A DNA stretch of 64,000 bases, from positions 1 to 64,000 of the forward strand of contig JAGXFR010000003.1 of the NCBI GenBank assembly GCA_024637155.1, given 5' to 3'. The position numbers and the translations under genes are program-made. Position 1 is the stretch's first letter; each line of letters opens with the position of its first letter. Positions 24,758 to 34,246 of this stretch are shown here, one piece after another. The notes beneath the pieces were generated by a model. The model searched no databases. It saw nothing but the letters and a program-made list of their open reading frames with translations, and was not told the origin of the DNA. Source of the DNA: Burkholderiaceae bacterium. GTDB taxonomy: Bacteria; Pseudomonadota; Gammaproteobacteria; Burkholderiales; Burkholderiaceae_E.

Positions 24758-25531
24758 TCAGACGATGCTGCTGCCGCCGTCGACCACGAGCGCGTGCCCG
24801 GTGACGTGACGTGACGCCTGCGAAGCGAGGAAGATGACCGCGCCTTTCAGGTCCTCTTCCCCGCCGATGCGCCGCAGCGGCGTGCGCGTGAGCAAGGTCT
24901 CCGAGAGCTGTTCGATCAGCCCGCTCGCCATCTTGCTCGGGAAGAAGCCCGGCAGGATCGCGTTGACATTGATGTCGTACTGCCCCCATTCGGAAGCGAG
25001 CGTGCGCGTGAAGTTGATCGCCGCGGCCTTCGAGGTGCTGTAGGAAATCGTGTTCATGCCCGGCGGCGTGCCGCGCAGCCCGGCGATCGAGGCGATGTTG
25101 ATGATCTTGCCGGCGCGCGCCGGAATCATCACGCGCTTGCCCACCTCGCGCGAGAGAAAGAACATCGCGTCGATGTTCAGGGCCATCACCTTGCGCCACG
25201 CGGCGTCGGGGTGATCCTCGGCGGGCGCGCCCCATGTGGCCCCGGCGTTGTTGACGAGGATGTCGATGGTGCCGAAACGCTCGAGCACCTGATTGACGAG
25301 CCCTGGAATGCCTTCGGGCTTCGAGAGGTCGTTGACCACGGTCAGCACCTCGATGCCGAGCTTCTCGAGGTGCGCTTTCGCCTGCGCCAGCTCGTCGGCC
25401 TTGCGCGCGGTGATCGCCAGCTTGCAGCCCATCTCGCCGAGCGCCTCGGCCATCTGCAGGCCCAGCCCGCGCGAGCCGCCGGTGATCAGCGCGATTTTGC
25501 CGTCGAGTTCGAAGAGTTTTCGTACGCCCAT
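24758..25531 (-). CDS. SDR-family NAD(P)-dependent oxidoreductase
   Basis: A 257-residue classical short-chain dehydrogenase. TGGSRGLG is the cofactor loop, [10 protein letters not shown] the NNAG motif, and [13 protein letters not shown] carries the YxxxK catalytic pair; the C-terminus has [11 protein letters not shown]. It could act as a 3-hydroxyacyl-CoA or similar dehydrogenase after the ligase and acyl-CoA dehydrogenase encoded next to it. It ends 28 bases before the dehydrogenase gene in the same direction. Confidence 0.9.
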   Translation of the reverse strand: MGVRKLFELDGKIALITGGSRGLGLQMAEALGEMGCKLAITARKADELAQAKAHLEKLGIEVLTVVNDLSKPEGIPGLVNQVLERFGTIDILVNNAGATWGAPAEDHPDAAWRKVMALNIDAMFFLSREVGKRVMIPARAGKIINIASIAGLRGTPPGMNTISYSTSKAAAINFTRTLASEWGQYDINVNAILPGFFPSKMASGLIEQLSETLLTRTPLRRIGGEEDLKGAVIFLASQASRHVTGHALVVDGGSSIV

Positions 25532-25565
25532 GGGTGCTTCTCCCGTGATGTTCGATTCGTGCGCC

Positions 25566-26387
25566 CTAGCGCATCCCGAAATGAATGTTGGCCGTCAGAA
25601 ACCCCCGCTTGTCGCCGCAATCGAAGCGCTTGCCGCCGAAGCGGTAGCCATAGAGACCGGGCGTCTCGATCTGGCCGACCAGCGCGTCGGTGAGTTGGAT
25701 CTCGCCGCCGGCGCCGGGGGCCTGGTTGGCGAGCGTATCGAGCACGCTCGAGTGCAGAATGTAGCGCCCGACCACCGCATTGGTCGATGGGGCCTGATCG
25801 ACCGCGGGCTTCTCGACGATGCCGCGCAGCTTCATCAGCGGGCCATCCTCGGAGGACGGTTCGACGATTCCGTACTTGCTCACGTCCGCCCGGGGTACCT
25901 GTTCCACCGCCAGCACCGAGGCGCGGTGTTCGAGCGCGATCGGCCACATCTGGCTGAGCACCCCTTCCGGATAGCCGTCGATCAGATCGTCGGGCAGCAG
26001 CACCGCGAAGTACTCGTCGCGTCCGATCATCGGCGCCGCGCACAGCACCGCGTGGCCGAGCCCGAGCGGTGAGGCCTGACGCACGAAGAGCACGCGCACG
26101 TGCGGCGGGATGATGTTGCGGATCACGGCGAGCGCTTCCGTTTTTCCTTTGGCTTCGAGCTCGGCTTCCAGCTCCGGGCTGCGATCGAAATAATCCTCGA
26201 CGGCACGCTTGGAGCGCCCGGTGATGAAGATCAGCGTGTCGCAGCCCGCCTCGATGGCCTCGTCGACCGCGTACTGGATGATCGGCCGATCGACGATCGG
26301 CAGCATCTCCTTGGGAATCGACTTGGTGGCCGGCAGGAAGCGTGTGCCGAGACCGGCGACGGGGAAGACAGCCTTGCGGAGTTTCAC
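25566..26387 (-). CDS. galU: UTP-glucose-1-phosphate uridylyltransferase
   Basis: A 273-residue nucleotidyltransferase. AVFPVAGLGTRFLPATKSIP is the GalU nucleotide-binding signature, with VLLPDDLIDG and GIVEKPAVDQAPS further on and the C-terminal FDCGDKRGFLTANIHFGM. It makes UDP-glucose from UTP and glucose-1-phosphate in the cytoplasm, a precursor for the exopolysaccharide encoded around it. It follows the exosortase-associated decarboxylase gene after about 60 bases, same strand. Confidence 0.93.
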   Translation of the reverse strand: MKLRKAVFPVAGLGTRFLPATKSIPKEMLPIVDRPIIQYAVDEAIEAGCDTLIFITGRSKRAVEDYFDRSPELEAELEAKGKTEALAVIRNIIPPHVRVLFVRQASPLGLGHAVLCAAPMIGRDEYFAVLLPDDLIDGYPEGVLSQMWPIALEHRASVLAVEQVPRADVSKYGIVEPSSEDGPLMKLRGIVEKPAVDQAPSTNAVVGRYILHSSVLDTLANQAPGAGGEIQLTDALVGQIETPGLYGYRFGGKRFDCGDKRGFLTANIHFGMR

Positions 26388-26447
26388 GTGGGAAGCGCCT
26401 TTTCGTTGCAGCGTTGCGGGAATTCGTCTTCGAGACGTCGGCCCATT

Positions 26448-27737
26448 CTAGACGAGCACCTCGCGGCAGGGCTCGTGGCCGAGGAATGACTCTGGACTCG
26501 CGGTGCGTCCATAGGCCCCGGCGCGAAACACCGCGACCAGGTCGCCGGGCGCGAGATGCGCCAGCGCGACGCCGCGTCCGAGACAGTCGAGCGGCGTGCA
26601 CAGCGGGCCGACGATGTCGGCGACGGCCGACTCGGCGGCGAGCGATACCGCAACGGCGGCATGCACTGGGGCCAGACGGCGCGCATCCGCCACCGGGTAG
26701 TTGCGGCGCAGCACCTGCCCGAAGGTTCCGGTGGCCGCCTGCAGGTGGTGCAGGCCGCCGTCGACGATGATGAAGAGCTTGCCGCGCGAGACCTTGCGCT
26801 CGAGCACGCGGGTCAGATACACGCCGGCCTCCGCAACGAGGTAGCGCCCCAGTTCGACGCGCAGTTCGACCGTTGGCGCCTGCGCGTGAAACTGCGCCGC
26901 GATGTCGGCGAGCGCCGCGGCGATCGGCTCGGTGTCGAGCGCCCGTTCGCCGGGGAAGTACGGCACGCCGAAACCCCCGCCGAGGTTGACCCAGGCGGGG
27001 GCGCATGCGCCCTGCCCGATCCACTCGAGCGCGCGCGCCGCGCAATGGCGCATCGCCGCCGCGATGGTGGCGCCCTGCAGGATCTGCGAGCCAAAGTGAA
27101 AGTGCAGGCCTGCCACGCGCATGCCGGCGTTTCGTGCCCCGGCGAGCACCGCGGGAATCGCTTCCTCGTCGATGCCGAAGGGCGATGCGCCGCCACCCAT
27201 GCGCATTCCGGCCCCGCGCAGCTCGAGGTTCGGGTTGACGCGGAGCGCCGCCACGGCAGGTGCCCCGGCGTCCTGCGCGGCTCGCGCGACGAGCAGGAGC
27301 TGCGCCGCGGACTCGGCAGTGACGCAGACGCCGGCCCGGGTGGCGGCGGCGACCTCGTCCACGGTCTTTCCCGGACCGGCGAAGCTGATCCGCTCGGCCG
27401 GCATCCCGGCTTGGAGCGCGAAGTCGATCTCGCCTGCGGAGGCCACGTCGAATCCGTCGACCCGCGTTGCCATCGCGCGCAGCAGCGCCGGCATCGGATT
27501 GGCCTTCACCGCGTAGAAGAGACGCACGCCGGTGGGGAGCAGCGCGCGCACGGCCGCGACGCGGCGCGCGACCCCCGCTTCCGAATAGAGATAGAGCGGC
27601 GTGCCGCCCGCCTGCGCGACGATCTCCGTGACGGTTTGCGTACCCACGGACAGCTCGGTGCCGACGAGCTCGAATGCGTCGGTCGGGGCGTGGCTGCCGA
27701 GCGCGATCGCATGCTCGAGCTCTCGCTTCGTCATCAC
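26448..27737 (-). CDS. PLP-dependent decarboxylase, exosortase-A-associated
   Basis: 429 residues of the fold-type III ornithine/diaminopimelate decarboxylase family (TIGR03099 type). RLFYAVKANPMPALLRAMA contains the PLP lysine, HFHFGSQIL the conserved HxGSQ-like block, NLGGGFGVPY the glycine loop, and GPLCTPLDCLG the substrate Cys/Asp region. Family knowledge links it to exosortase A glycan clusters, where its substrate is not established. The start is GTG 27737 (or ATG 27734), overlapping the ligase stop, so the two are coupled. Confidence 0.9.
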   Translation of the reverse strand: MMTKRELEHAIALGSHAPTDAFELVGTELSVGTQTVTEIVAQAGGTPLYLYSEAGVARRVAAVRALLPTGVRLFYAVKANPMPALLRAMATRVDGFDVASAGEIDFALQAGMPAERISFAGPGKTVDEVAAATRAGVCVTAESAAQLLLVARAAQDAGAPAVAALRVNPNLELRGAGMRMGGGASPFGIDEEAIPAVLAGARNAGMRVAGLHFHFGSQILQGATIAAAMRHCAARALEWIGQGACAPAWVNLGGGFGVPYFPGERALDTEPIAAALADIAAQFHAQAPTVELRVELGRYLVAEAGVYLTRVLERKVSRGKLFIIVDGGLHHLQAATGTFGQVLRRNYPVADARRLAPVHAAVAVSLAAESAVADIVGPLCTPLDCLGRGVALAHLAPGDLVAVFRAGAYGRTASPESFLGHEPCREVLV

Positions 27738-29353
27738 GCGTCCCTGCCCTGTCGGTATTTCCCTGCCCCTTCATCGCGCGCTGCGAGCCACGTCGCGCGC
27801 AGCCCGGCGCGGTCGATCTTGCCGTTGGCGTTGCGCGCGAGCGCCCCGGAGCGGATCTCCAGTACGCCGGGCATCATGAATCCCGGCAGCAGGTCGCGCA
27901 GCGCGGTGAGCACGGTGTCGACGTCGGGGGCGGGGGCGGCATTCGCAGCGGAGCCGGCGTCCGACGCGCCGCGATCCCCTGCCACGCACGCCAGCGCCAC
28001 GATCGCCTGCCCGAGCCGCTCATCGGGCACGCCGAAGGCCACGCATTCGCCGATGCCCGGCACCGCCGAGAGCGCCGCCTCGATCTCGGTCGGACTCACC
28101 CGATAGCCCGAGGTCTTGATCTGCTCGTCGCGCCGCCCGACGTAGTACAGGAAACCCTGCGCGTCGCGGCGCACGATGTCACCCGACCAGACGGCCCACT
28201 CCTCGCCGGGAATGCGCGCATTGCGCCCCGGCGCCGGCCGGAAGCGCTCGGCGGTGCGTTGCGGGTCGCCCCAGTATCCGAGCGCAACGGTGGGGCCGCG
28301 GTGCACCAGTTCGCCCGGCTCGTCGGGGCGGCAGGAACTGCCGTCTTCACGCACCACGAGAATCTCGGCCCCGGGGATCGCCTGGCCGATCGAGTCGGGC
28401 CGACGGTCGACCTCGGCGGGATCGAGATAGGTCGAGCGGAACGCCTCGGTCAGGCCGTACATGAGGAACGGTCGCGCGGCGGGCATGCGCGCGCGCAACG
28501 TGTCGAGCAGGCGCCGCGGCATCGCGCCCCCGGTGTTGGCGAAAAAGCGCAGTGACTGCGCGGCCCCGGCCGGCCAGTCGCGTCCGGCGAGCTGCACCCA
28601 CAGCGGCGGCACCGCGGTCAGCCCGGTGATGCGCTCGGCGGCCATCGCGCGCAGGCAGTCCTGCGGCAGCACGTAGGCGTGCAGCACCGCGCACGCACCG
28701 GCCCGGAACGCGGTGGTCAGTTGCGACAGACCGGCGTCGAAGGACAGCGGCAGCGCCGCGAGCAGGCGATCATCCGGAACCAGTTCGAGGTAGCTTGCGA
28801 CGCTCTGCGCGCCAGCAATCAGGTTGCGGTGCGAGAGCACCACGCCCTTGGGCAGGCCGGTGCTCCCCGAGGTGTAGAGGATGGCGGCCGGGTCGGATTC
28901 GATGACGGCCGACGGCGGCCCTGCCGCGCCTGCATCGTGCGGGCCGCCCGCGAACGACGCCACATCGAGCCAGGCACGCACGCTGTCGCCGCCTCCGCTT
29001 CCGTCCTCCCGCATGGCCGCCAGCCGACGCTCGGAGGCCACCAGCACCGTCGCGCCGCTGTCGGACAGGATGTGTCCGACCTGCTGCGCCTTGAGCACCG
29101 GATTGACGGGCACGAAGACGGCTCCGGCGAGCGCGGCGCCGAACATCGCGACCACCGCCTCGACGCGCTTGTCGGCGATGACCGCAACCCGGTCGCCGCG
29201 CACGATGCCGTGGGCACGAAAAACTTCCGCGGCGTTGGCGACGGCTGCGAGGAGTTCACCGTAGCGCAGCGCGCGCTCGGTGTCGCGCAGCGCGAACGCA
29301 TCCGCGTCGCGCGCGGCGGCGCGGCGGATCAGGTCGGCGCACTGGATCAGCAT
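27734..29353 (-). CDS. AMP-forming acyl-CoA ligase, exosortase-A-associated
   Basis: 539 residues of the ANL superfamily, TIGR03098 type. AILYTSGSTGLPKGVVLSH is the P-loop, LMYGLTEAFRSTYLDPAEV and WSGDIVRRDAQGFLYYVGR are adenylation motifs, and RNANGKIDR holds the catalytic Lys. It probably loads an acyl or amino-acyl group onto the ACP at 30629. ATG 29353 is chosen since the open frame upstream is antisense-like Arg-rich sequence inside the GNAT gene; the start overlaps the GNAT stop by 7 bases. The decarboxylase follows with a 4-base overlap. Confidence 0.9.
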   Translation of the reverse strand: MLIQCADLIRRAAARDADAFALRDTERALRYGELLAAVANAAEVFRAHGIVRGDRVAVIADKRVEAVVAMFGAALAGAVFVPVNPVLKAQQVGHILSDSGATVLVASERRLAAMREDGSGGGDSVRAWLDVASFAGGPHDAGAAGPPSAVIESDPAAILYTSGSTGLPKGVVLSHRNLIAGAQSVASYLELVPDDRLLAALPLSFDAGLSQLTTAFRAGACAVLHAYVLPQDCLRAMAAERITGLTAVPPLWVQLAGRDWPAGAAQSLRFFANTGGAMPRRLLDTLRARMPAARPFLMYGLTEAFRSTYLDPAEVDRRPDSIGQAIPGAEILVVREDGSSCRPDEPGELVHRGPTVALGYWGDPQRTAERFRPAPGRNARIPGEEWAVWSGDIVRRDAQGFLYYVGRRDEQIKTSGYRVSPTEIEAALSAVPGIGECVAFGVPDERLGQAIVALACVAGDRGASDAGSAANAAPAPDVDTVLTALRDLLPGFMMPGVLEIRSGALARNANGKIDRAGLRATWLAARDEGAGKYRQGRDA

Positions 29354-30546
29354 GAGCCTGATTCTAGGGCGCGCTGGCGCGCGACATTGCGACGAAGTGC
29401 ACGGGAAGGGGCAAGTGGACTCGGTCCAGCCGGTGCCGGTGCGCCCGAGTCGATCCAAGCGCGCGCACGCGCCTGCGCCTCCCCGCCGCGCCATGCGCGC
29501 AAGGCGCCCCGCAGGCGCATCACGCCATGAATCAGCAAACCGGTGGGACGGCGCAGATCGATCGCCTGGATTCCGTGACGGACGCGACGCTCGGTCATCC
29601 AGTCGCGCTTGTAGGGCTCGTCGCCCGAGCCGTAGTCGAACAGCGCGACGCGGTCCACGTCGAGCGCATGGCGGAACATCTCGACGCCCAGCGCGAGCCC
29701 CGGCGAATACACCCGAAAGTCCTGATCGTAGGCGAGCTTGTAGATGCGCGCGCAGCCGTTTTCGATGAACCACAGGTGCGCGGCGGCGGGCGCGTCGTCG
29801 GCATAGAGCACGCCGAGCCGCAACACGCCACGCGCCGCCGCCAGGCGGATCAGCCCCGGGATGAATTCGGGGTGCCCCTCGGCCGGCTTCCAGCTGCGCG
29901 CGTAGACCCGTTCGTAGTCCGCGAGCATCTCGTCTACGCCTTCAACACCCGTGCAGATGCGCGTGCGCACCACAAACGCCTCGTCCAGCCGTCGCCGTCG
30001 CCGTTGGGCCGTATTGCGCAATTGCGACGGCCGTGCCGCCCAGTACGCATCGAAGTCACGCCCCGCCGCCGGCTCGACCCAGTTGACGAAGGCTTCGTCG
30101 CGCTCGCACCGGTAACCGCCGGCTTCCAGAAGGTCCTGCAGCTCGTCGGCGTGCGCAGGCTCGAGCGCCTCGAAGCGCAGCAGCGGATTGCCCAGACGGC
30201 GCAGGCCACGCACCAGCGATCGCGCGACGTTCTGCGCGAGCGCTTGCGCGGGGCCGCCGGCACGCAGCACCTGCCAGTCGAGCACGTAGTAGTTCGTGAG
30301 CGAACGCGTCTGGGCGAGCGTGATGGGGCCGTGGCGGTGTTGCCCGAGGCACAGTGCGAGTGTCGCCTGCGGATCGGACGCCGGACCGACGCACAGGAGC
30401 ACGCCGCGCTCACCGGGTTCCAGTGCGACGCGTGCGTGCAGTTCCAGCCATTGCGGGGCGAGATAGAGGTTCGGCGCGGCACGCGCGACGAAGGACCGCA
30501 GCCCCGGCGGCAACGGCTGGTCGAGGGGGTGTACGCTCGTTTCCAT
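29347..30546 (-). CDS. GNAT/BioF2-like acetyltransferase of the exosortase cluster
   Basis: 399 residues related to the FemAB/BioF2-like GNAT proteins that accompany exosortase glycan genes. The block FDYGSGDEPYKRDWMTERR near the C-terminus is the family signature, and AAAHLWFIENGCARIYKLAY is the acyl-CoA-binding strand region. It may transfer an amino-acyl or acyl group made by the neighbouring ligase/ACP pair. Start ATG 30546 (METSVHPL) is preferred; the frame is open to 30636, which would overlap the divergent ACP gene. Confidence 0.82.
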   Translation of the reverse strand: METSVHPLDQPLPPGLRSFVARAAPNLYLAPQWLELHARVALEPGERGVLLCVGPASDPQATLALCLGQHRHGPITLAQTRSLTNYYVLDWQVLRAGGPAQALAQNVARSLVRGLRRLGNPLLRFEALEPAHADELQDLLEAGGYRCERDEAFVNWVEPAAGRDFDAYWAARPSQLRNTAQRRRRRLDEAFVVRTRICTGVEGVDEMLADYERVYARSWKPAEGHPEFIPGLIRLAAARGVLRLGVLYADDAPAAAHLWFIENGCARIYKLAYDQDFRVYSPGLALGVEMFRHALDVDRVALFDYGSGDEPYKRDWMTERRVRHGIQAIDLRRPTGLLIHGVMRLRGALRAWRGGEAQARARAWIDSGAPAPAGPSPLAPSRALRRNVARQRALESGSC

Positions 30547-30628
30547 GGCGGCCAGCCACGATGATGCCTGATTCCGGGCGCGGCACGCTTGTTTCGCGCC
30601 CGCGGCGCAGTGTCTACAATGCACGGCA

Positions 30629-30916
30629 ATGAACACCGACCTCGATCAGGCACTCTCGAACATCCTCAAGTCGGCGATCGGCGCGCGCGCCATGCCGGCG
30701 ACGCTGTCCGACGACACGCCGCTGCTCGGCGCGATTCCGGAACTGGATTCCATGGCGCTGCTCGCGGTCCTCACGCGAATTGAAGACGACTACGAGTGTT
30801 CGATCGGAGACGACGACGTGAGTGCGGCCGATTTCGCGACCTTCGGCACCCTCAAGGCCTTCGTTGCCGGCGTCGTCGACCCGGATGCGGTCCCGGATGG
30901 CTCGGCGAACTCCTGA
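30629..30916 (+). CDS. Acyl carrier protein, exosortase-A-associated
   Basis: A 95-residue ACP with the phosphopantetheine attachment site ELDSMALLAVL (Ser about residue 41) and the acidic helix-rich profile of the family. In exosortase A clusters a dedicated ACP lies beside the AMP ligase, here divergently encoded, and the two hydrolases, here directly downstream in the same direction. It is expected to carry the acyl group activated by the ligase. Confidence 0.88.
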   Translation: MNTDLDQALSNILKSAIGARAMPATLSDDTPLLGAIPELDSMALLAVLTRIEDDYECSIGDDDVSAADFATFGTLKAFVAGVVDPDAVPDGSANS

Positions 30917-30917
30917 G

Positions 30918-31925
30918 ATGCGAACTTCCGCCGGCGGCGGCAGGCGGCGTGCACCGCGGCCGGGCAAGCCGATCCGTGCGGCATGGCAGGAGAGCGGCGG
31001 CGCTCCTTCGCTGTCGGCGATCGAAACCGGGATTCTCGTTGAGGCGGAGTTTCTCGAAGGCTTCGCCCACGGTCCGCGTTTCGCCGTTTGGGTGACGCCG
31101 CGCGGGCGCGAGCCGATCGGCTCGGTGCTGTGCCTGCAACCGATCGGCGAGGAGATGAACCTGTCGCGCCGGGTGCTGGCGCTGCAGGCGCGCCGCCTGG
31201 CGCGTCTGGGATGGGCGGTGCTGATCCTCGACTTGTACGGCTGCGGCGACTCGCCCGGCGAGATCGAGGACGCAACCCTGGCGCTGTGGCGGGCAGACAT
31301 GCTGCGCGCGGCGATGCACGTGCGCGAACGGGCTTCCGGCCCGACCGTGCTCTGGGGCATCCGCGTCGGCGCGCTGTTCGCGGTGGACATCAGTGCCGCG
31401 ATGGTGCAGCTGGTGGACGGCATCGTGCTGTGGGCGCCGCCGCCGCTCGGGCGCACCTGGCTGGCCAGCTGGCGGCGGCTCGGGCGCTTGCGCCAGATCG
31501 CGGGCGAATACGGCGAGCTGGGCACGGTTGCCGAAACCACGACCGGATCGACGGCGGCAATCGACACCTTGACCCGGCCGACGACCGGGTCCGCACCCGA
31601 GAAGGAATTCGAAACGATCGCCGGATCGCGCTATCAGCCATCGCTGCTCGCCGCAATCGGCGAGCTTTCGCTGGCGCCAAACAAACTCTGCGAAGTCGCG
31701 GGCCATCCACCCACGGTGCTGCTGGTCGAAATGCGGGCCGATCCCAAGCGCGCCACGACACCGTCGAAGCTGTTCTCGATCGTCGCCGAGCAGTGGCTGG
31801 ATTCCGGCTACCTGCTGAGCGCGCGCACGGTGCATGCGGAGCCGTTCTGGGCGGTTCTCGAGCCCGAAGATCCGGTGGAGGTGTTCGAGGCCACCGAGGA
31901 ATTCCTGGCGATTCTTCCGACATGA
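30918..31925 (+). CDS. Exosortase-A-associated alpha/beta hydrolase 2
   Basis: 335 residues of the alpha/beta-hydrolase fold, TIGR03101 type. PIGEEMNLSRRVLALQARRL and LDLYGCGDSPGE are the family marks, and TVLWGIRVGALFA is the nucleophile-elbow region, in which the usual Ser/Cys position reads as Ile-Arg, so catalytic activity is uncertain. It starts one base after the ACP stop and overlaps hydrolase 1 by 4 bases (ATGA), a typical exosortase arrangement. Confidence 0.87.
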   Translation: MRTSAGGGRRRAPRPGKPIRAAWQESGGAPSLSAIETGILVEAEFLEGFAHGPRFAVWVTPRGREPIGSVLCLQPIGEEMNLSRRVLALQARRLARLGWAVLILDLYGCGDSPGEIEDATLALWRADMLRAAMHVRERASGPTVLWGIRVGALFAVDISAAMVQLVDGIVLWAPPPLGRTWLASWRRLGRLRQIAGEYGELGTVAETTTGSTAAIDTLTRPTTGSAPEKEFETIAGSRYQPSLLAAIGELSLAPNKLCEVAGHPPTVLLVEMRADPKRATTPSKLFSIVAEQWLDSGYLLSARTVHAEPFWAVLEPEDPVEVFEATEEFLAILPT

Positions 31926-32785
31926 AGCGCTTCGACGAACAGGCGGTGCGCGTATCGGGATCGCAGGGGCCGTTGATCGGGGTGTTCCGCTCGTCTCCGA
32001 TCCCGACCGGGCCGGTGGCGCTGATCGTGGCCGGTCAGCCGCAGACGCGCTACGGGGCGCACCGGATGTTCCGCCAACTGGCGCGCCGCCTGGCGGACCG
32101 TGGCACCTGCTCGCTGCGCCTGGACTGCGCCGGCTGGGGCGACAGCCCCGGCGAGCGCGGCACCTTCGAGGCGAGCGTCCCGGACATCGTCGCGGCGATG
32201 CTGCACCTGGCCCGGGAGCATCCCGGTCGGGCGCTCGCGATCATCGGGCTGTGCGACGGCGCATCCGCGGCGATTCTCGCCGCCGGGGCGCGCGGCACCG
32301 GCGAGGATTTCCAGCGCATCGCGGCCATCGCGCTGATCAACCCGTGGGTGCGTTCCGAGAGGACACAGGCGCAGGCGATGGTGCGCAACTATTACGCGCG
32401 TCGCGTTCTCTCGCCCGCCTTCTGGTGGAAGCTGCTGCGTGGCCAGGTCGCGTGGCGCCAGTCGGTCGCCGAGTCGTCCCGCCATCTGGGTACCGCACTG
32501 GGCGGCGGGGGCGGCACGCCGGCGGAGGCGGAGGCAACCCTGCCGGACAAGCTGCTCGACGCGCTCGGGCGCTTCGACAAGCGGGTGCTCACGGTGCTCT
32601 CCGGGGACGACCTGACCGCCGCCGAGACCGAAGCGCTGATGCGCAGCGACAGCCGCTGGTACAAGCGTCTGGAGCGGCAGGAAGAAATCCTGCGCGTGCC
32701 CGGCGCCGACCACACCTTCTCGGACCCCGGGCACTGGGCGCAAGCGTGCGACTGGCTCTCGGACCGATTCTCGACCCATACCTAG
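31922..32785 (+). CDS. Exosortase-A-associated alpha/beta hydrolase 1
   Basis: 287 residues, alpha/beta-hydrolase fold, TIGR03100 type. VAGQPQTRYGAHRMFRQLAR is the family N-terminus, LRLDCAGWGDSPGER the oxyanion region, IIGLCDGASAAI contains a Cys at the nucleophile elbow, and VPGADHTFSDPGHW supplies the catalytic His. Such Cys-type hydrolases always accompany exosortase A loci, but their substrate is unknown. It ends 3 bases from the convergent Tad operon end. Confidence 0.88.
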   Translation: MKRFDEQAVRVSGSQGPLIGVFRSSPIPTGPVALIVAGQPQTRYGAHRMFRQLARRLADRGTCSLRLDCAGWGDSPGERGTFEASVPDIVAAMLHLAREHPGRALAIIGLCDGASAAILAAGARGTGEDFQRIAAIALINPWVRSERTQAQAMVRNYYARRVLSPAFWWKLLRGQVAWRQSVAESSRHLGTALGGGGGTPAEAEATLPDKLLDALGRFDKRVLTVLSGDDLTAAETEALMRSDSRWYKRLERQEEILRVPGADHTFSDPGHWAQACDWLSDRFSTHT

Positions 32786-32788
32786 CAC

Positions 32789-34246
32789 CTAGTTCGGCCC
32801 GCACGAGGCCGGATTCGGCAACTGGCGGTCGGCGCCAATCTGCAGGAAATCCCTGGCCCGCCCGGCGCTTCCGTCGGCCGTGGCGTCGCCCCCTAGCGGA
32901 TTCACCCGTGCGGCGGGGGGCAGTTCCAGCGCCCAGGCGCCGAGAATCGGTGAAGCCGCTGGAAGCGCGAGCGGATCTGCGCCACCCGAGGACGTTTGCG
33001 GGCCTGCGGACGCGCTGCTGCCCGACGGCGCAGGACTTCCCGGCGCGCCGCCGGGCGCTGCCGGGCTACCGTGCGCCGGCGTATGTGCCCAGAGCCGCGC
33101 CGGGGTGTGCATGCGCACCAGCGCGTAGACCCGCACCGGCCAGCGGGCAACCGGCCGGCCGTTCTCGTCGGGGGCGCGGTAGAAGACGCAGCGCCACGGC
33201 TGGGACGCTCCCGAAGCACTCACGGAGGGCAGCGGCACGGCGCCGAGCATGCGCGCCTCGCTCGCCCGGCACCCGTCGAGAATTTCCATCCACCACACGG
33301 CCAGCGCGCCCACGAGCGGCACCGAGAGCGGAGCGCCATAGCGGAGCTCGAGCTTAAGCAGATTCGCGTCCGCGAGCGTCTGGCCGGACAGCGCCCCGGC
33401 GACGCGGGGACGATGGCGCAGGTTGTCGTTCGGGATTTCGATCGCGCCGGCAACCGGATCCCCGTAGGCATCGCGCGCCGGTTCTCCCCAGTCGTCGAAA
33501 CTGGCCCGCGTCGGAGACAGTTGTCGCCATTGCAGCCAGCCCGCTGGCTGGCCGGCGCGAACGCGCACGATGGCGTCCGGGAGGGAAAGGGACACGGGGT
33601 GCCCGGCCGACCCGCCTCCGAAATACGGCAGCAGACCCTGCGCGAGTCCGCGCTCGATCGACGCGGCGCTGGCCCCGCCCACCGCACCGGCACGTGCCGC
33701 TTGCTGCAGCGCGTAGTCGAGCGCCTGGCGACCGTGGAACAGCAACGCCCACTGCAGCGCGCCCAGCCCGAGGAGCAGCACCAGGGGCGCCGCGATCAGC
33801 CACTCGATTGCGGCGCTGCCGGCGATGGGACGCCGGTGTGGCAAACGGCTCCGTGAAGGAGCAGGCCCTGCGCGCTCCTCGACGACACACGCGCGCACGT
33901 TCGGATCGCCACCGGAGGCCCAGCGCAGCCGCGCGCCGGGTCGAATTCCGGCCTGGTCAGCGAATCCTGCAGCCAGCTCCAGCGTCGCGCGTGCCGTCCA
34001 GCAGGCGCGCAGCCGCCGCGGCGGCAGTTGCGCGTGCACCGCCACGACGCACCCGTCCCCGTTGACGAACACCACGTCGATCGGACGCGTCATGCCGAAG
34101 GTGTGCACCGCACAGCAAGGTGCGATCCACATCCCCTCCCCGCTGGCCAGCGGCGGCGCGCCGATCAGTCCGCGCAGACGCGCGAAGAAGTTCGCGGCCA
34201 CCCGCACCCGGACGCGGCGAGCGACGGGGTCGGTGTTTAGCCTCAC
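32789..34246 (-). CDS. DUF192-TadE fusion protein of the Tad pilus operon
   Basis: 485 residues in one frame. Residues about 15-108 are a DUF192 domain (WIAPCCAVHTFGMTRPIDVV, LELAAGFADQAGIRPGARL). A linker follows, and from about residue 140 a TadE/TadF-type minor pilin region (IAGSAAIEWLIAAPLVLLL) with its prepilin-like Gly and membrane helix, then a long periplasmic part ending in a Gly/Ser/Pro-rich stretch. TadE-like proteins are processed by a prepilin peptidase and assist Flp pilus assembly. As the domains are joined without stop or frameshift, both should be made as one chain; an internal start for the TadE part cannot be excluded. It is the last gene of the operon and overlaps tadC by 4 bases. 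Confidence 0.8.
   Translation of the reverse strand: MRLNTDPVARRVRVRVAANFFARLRGLIGAPPLASGEGMWIAPCCAVHTFGMTRPIDVVFVNGDGCVVAVHAQLPPRRLRACWTARATLELAAGFADQAGIRPGARLRWASGGDPNVRACVVEERAGPAPSRSRLPHRRPIAGSAAIEWLIAAPLVLLLGLGALQWALLFHGRQALDYALQQAARAGAVGGASAASIERGLAQGLLPYFGGGSAGHPVSLSLPDAIVRVRAGQPAGWLQWRQLSPTRASFDDWGEPARDAYGDPVAGAIEIPNDNLRHRPRVAGALSGQTLADANLLKLELRYGAPLSVPLVGALAVWWMEILDGCRASEARMLGAVPLPSVSASGASQPWRCVFYRAPDENGRPVARWPVRVYALVRMHTPARLWAHTPAHGSPAAPGGAPGSPAPSGSSASAGPQTSSGGADPLALPAASPILGAWALELPPAARVNPLGGDATADGSAGRARDFLQIGADRQLPNPASCGPN

Noticed and set aside
25486-27774. A 762-codon minus-strand frame over galU and the decarboxylase
   Set aside because: It is out of frame with both genes, Arg/Gly-rich, and only its last residues (MGVRKL region) are those of a different frame; the true genes carry all motifs.
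27734-29773. A 679-residue form of the exosortase ligase
   Set aside because: The extra 140 residues are Arg-rich, lie within the GNAT gene in another frame, and the family begins at MLIQCADLIRRAA.
31330-31430. Calling exosortase hydrolase 2 a proven esterase
   Set aside because: The nucleophile-elbow region reads GIRVGA without Ser or Cys in the expected place, so only family membership is claimed.
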